Under the pieces are notes generated by a model. The model saw only the letters and a program-made list of their open reading frames with translations, had not been told where the DNA came from and ran no database searches. This document shows positions 4,606 to 6,154 of a stretch of DNA of 6,154 bases, piece after piece. The DNA is from a bacterium (GTDB lineage: Bacteria; Patescibacteriota; Minisyncoccia; UBA9983), in contig JAHFLR010000042.1 of the NCBI GenBank assembly GCA_023244795.1, positions 1 to 6,154 on the forward strand, written 5' to 3'. Numbering within the stretch: the first letter of the stretch is position 1; each line of letters begins with the position of its first letter. A program made the translations under genes and the position numbers.

Positions 4606-6154
4606 ATGAATAAGTTAAAAATATTCTTAGCGCTAATTTTTGCGGCGATAATGATGGGCGTAAGTTTGCCCGCCGTTGCTCAAGAGAGTGGCGCAGTTAA
4701 TTGTTTTGATTATTATAAATTCCCGAGCGTAAAAGTTAGTATATCTACCGACCAAATGGAATACGGGCCGGGGGATACGGTAAAATTTAGCGGTTCCTTA
4801 ATAAACTCCAACAACTACCCAGTTGTTGACGGCTACTTGTTTGTAAGGCTCGCCAGATTTAATTCTAACTATACGACGGAGGGTCACAACATAATTGACG
4901 AATTTTTTGGAGTAGAGAAGGTCTCCATCGATGCTCTAAAAGACAAGAGAATAAATTTTAATTGGCAAGTGCCAAGCGATATAGCCGGCGGTAGTTATCG
5001 TGCTTCTTATTATTTTTCCGTGGGCAAAAAATTTAACTTGGGAGGCTTGCCTTTTACTAACGAGGTTATAATAGGAGCCAGCGATTTTAAAATAAAATCA
5101 CTTAGTACCGACACTCTGATGTTTGATAGGTCTCAAACCAAAGTAAACGGTCAGCCCTACATCCATGTGGGTAATTGGCCGGTTATAGATCCGGGCAAGG
5201 AGGCTGTTATTACTCAACCATTAAAAAATAATAGTAAGGAAGTCAAAACGGCCAAAATAAAATACGAACTATTTTATTGGGACAGCTTAGACGAAGCGGA
5301 TAAGATAAAATCAAACACAGAGGAGGTGCAAATTCCGGCCAATTCTTCTAAAGATTTAACTTATAAAATAGATAAGATTGAGGCTCCCGTGTATGCCGTA
5401 AGAATCACGGCAACCTCAGGAGAAGAAAAAACCATAGTAAATATCAGAGCGCTAAGCGAGCTAGAAAGGCCAAGGTTAAATTATCCGGCCCTAACAAATT
5501 TTCCCCTCAAGAGCGGAGAGAAGGCAACCCTTTTTACTTGTTTCCATAATACTTCTAACTTAGACACCAAAGGTAAAGTTGTCGTTACTCTTTACGATAA
5601 AAACGACACCGAGATAAGCAAGTTAGAGTACAGCGGAGATATCACCTCCGAAATGTCGGCCGACAAAAAAGATTTTACCGCCGATAAAGATTATACCTAC
5701 CTAAAATTAAAAGCGGAGGTTTACGATTCTAAAGATGCATTAGTGGATCAATATCAGGGAGTTTACGACTGTAGCGATATCAACTCGCCGAAATGCCAAC
5801 AAATGGCAGCTCCGCTACCCATACCCGTTGAGCCCGCCACAATTAATACCACCATGATAGCAACGGGAGTTCTTTTGCTGGTTTTGATTCTTCTTATAAT
5901 CATCTTGATGATAAGAAGAAAGAGGGGCATGCCGGTAAGCGGCGGGGTAATAACCGCTGTTGTTTTGAGTCTCATCGCCCTCTCGGCTTTTGCCAACTTG
6001 CTAATCTCTGGTGGCTACGCGGCCAAAATAGCGCAAGCGCAAATACTAAGTACAATACCGTCATCGCAAGCGCCCGTAACTTGCTCGGGCTTGCAGTGTT
6101 CAACAACTGTTGCAAGAAATTACGGAGAGAAGTGGATGGTTACCGGAAACGATA
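4606..6154 (+). CDS. Exported surface protein, paralogue-like partner of the upstream gene (partial, C-terminus beyond window)
   Basis: The frame is open from ATG at 4606 to the right edge (516 codons), so the 3' end is missing. Residues 1-25 form a signal peptide (MNKLKIF, hydrophobic core, cut after AVA). Residues 26-416 are a beta-rich ectodomain; the KNNSKEV segment (207-213) and its surroundings line up with KNNFKKEV (198-205) upstream. A proline-rich stalk (LPIPVEP, 404-410) leads to helix 1 (about 417-436), then RRKRG (437-441), helix 2 (about 448-467), and AQA (476-478) before Q479, a second signal-peptidase-like site. The last 38 residues begin a second extracellular part containing two close cysteines (TCSGLQCS). 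No enzyme motif is seen. The gene lies 30 bases behind its neighbour, with no terminator or own promoter visible between them, so co-transcription is likely. No Shine-Dalgarno site is present; the leader is A/T only near the ATG. A membrane-anchored surface role is inferred. Confidence 0.92.
   Translation, partial: MNKLKIFLALIFAAIMMGVSLPAVAQESGAVNCFDYYKFPSVKVSISTDQMEYGPGDTVKFSGSLINSNNYPVVDGYLFVRLARFNSNYTTEGHNIIDEFFGVEKVSIDALKDKRINFNWQVPSDIAGGSYRASYYFSVGKKFNLGGLPFTNEVIIGASDFKIKSLSTDTLMFDRSQTKVNGQPYIHVGNWPVIDPGKEAVITQPLKNNSKEVKTAKIKYELFYWDSLDEADKIKSNTEEVQIPANSSKDLTYKIDKIEAPVYAVRITATSGEEKTIVNIRALSELERPRLNYPALTNFPLKSGEKATLFTCFHNTSNLDTKGKVVVTLYDKNDTEISKLEYSGDITSEMSADKKDFTADKDYTYLKLKAEVYDSKDALVDQYQGVYDCSDINSPKCQQMAAPLPIPVEPATINTTMIATGVLLLVLILLIIILMIRRKRGMPVSGGVITAVVLSLIALSAFANLLISGGYAAKIAQAQILSTIPSSQAPVTCSGLQCSTTVARNYGEKWMVTGND
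5854..6039 (+). other. Internal membrane hairpin with signal-peptidase-like site (residues 417-478)
   Basis: Helix 1 (417-436, rich in L and I) ends in RRKRG, a strong positive-inside signal. Helix 2 (448-467) leads outward to GGYAAKIAQA-Q, where AQA fits the -3/-1 rule and is followed by Gln, as at the N-terminal cleavage sites of both plus-strand proteins. Met442 is a possible internal start, though its purine-rich upstream tract is too close to be a normal ribosome binding site. Confidence 0.75.
5888..5920 (+). repeat. Bulged inverted repeat inside the second exported-protein gene
   Basis: TTCTTCTT (5888-5895) pairs with AAGAAGAA (5913-5920), and ATCATC (5899-5904) pairs with GATGAT (5907-5912), giving 14 base pairs with a 3-base bulge (5896-5898) and a minimal loop. 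It spans the codons for the end of helix 1 and the RRK loop. Leucine codons (CTT) next to lysine/arginine codons (AAG, AGA) tend to be complementary, so coding constraint alone may explain it. Confidence 0.5.

Noticed and set aside
5763..5996. Minus-strand open frame of 77 codons
   Set aside because: Antisense of the second gene's membrane helices; hydrophobic codons read backwards give another hydrophobic-looking frame. No independent start signal.
1375..6154. Alternative genetic code (UGA as glycine) known from some CPR lineages
   Set aside because: Neither plus-strand gene contains an in-frame TGA and the visible stop is TAA, so there is no sign of recoding here.
1..6154. CRISPR array, tRNA/rRNA genes, insertion sequences
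   Set aside because: No regularly spaced direct repeats, no transposase-like protein, and no recognisable RNA gene were seen on either strand.

Overview
The window most likely comes from an uncultivated bacterium, probably a member of the Candidate Phyla Radiation (Patescibacteria / Parcubacteria-like). This is inferred from the style of the proteins: large secreted multidomain proteins with Ig-like modules of the 'TLTW...C' type, a CGDG...C cysteine motif, an NBR1/FW-like domain, and AT-rich leaders without a Shine-Dalgarno sequence. No marker gene is present to prove it.

Layout. Positions 1-1083 (minus strand) hold most of an SPFH/band 7 membrane protein whose C-terminus lies beyond the left edge. 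It has a textbook AGGAGG ribosome binding site and a near-consensus sigma-70 promoter (TTGACT, 17 bases, TATAAT), giving a leader of about 137 bases with small hairpins. Positions 1084-1374 are an AT-rich divergent control region. Positions 1375-4575 (plus strand) encode a 1066-residue exported protein. After only 30 bases a second exported protein begins at 4606 and runs off the right edge (516 codons visible). The two plus-strand genes look like one operon.

The most interesting point is the shared design of the two plus-strand proteins. Each has an N-terminal signal peptide ending in AxA-Q, an ectodomain of near-identical length (the first membrane helix starts at residue 415-417 in both), a membrane helix, a short basic cytoplasmic loop, and a second helix that looks like an internal signal peptide ending in an AxA signal peptidase site. 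A second extracellular part follows. Their N-terminal halves can be aligned by eye and are probably paralogous. They could be two-ectodomain hairpin-anchored surface proteins, or precursors cut into an anchored half and a secreted half. The C-terminal half of the first carries several adhesion- or scaffold-type modules.

The minus-strand gene differs clearly from the plus-strand pair in base composition and in ribosome binding site use, which may reflect transfer, expression level or assembly. No RNA gene, mobile element, CRISPR array or catalytic domain was recognised.
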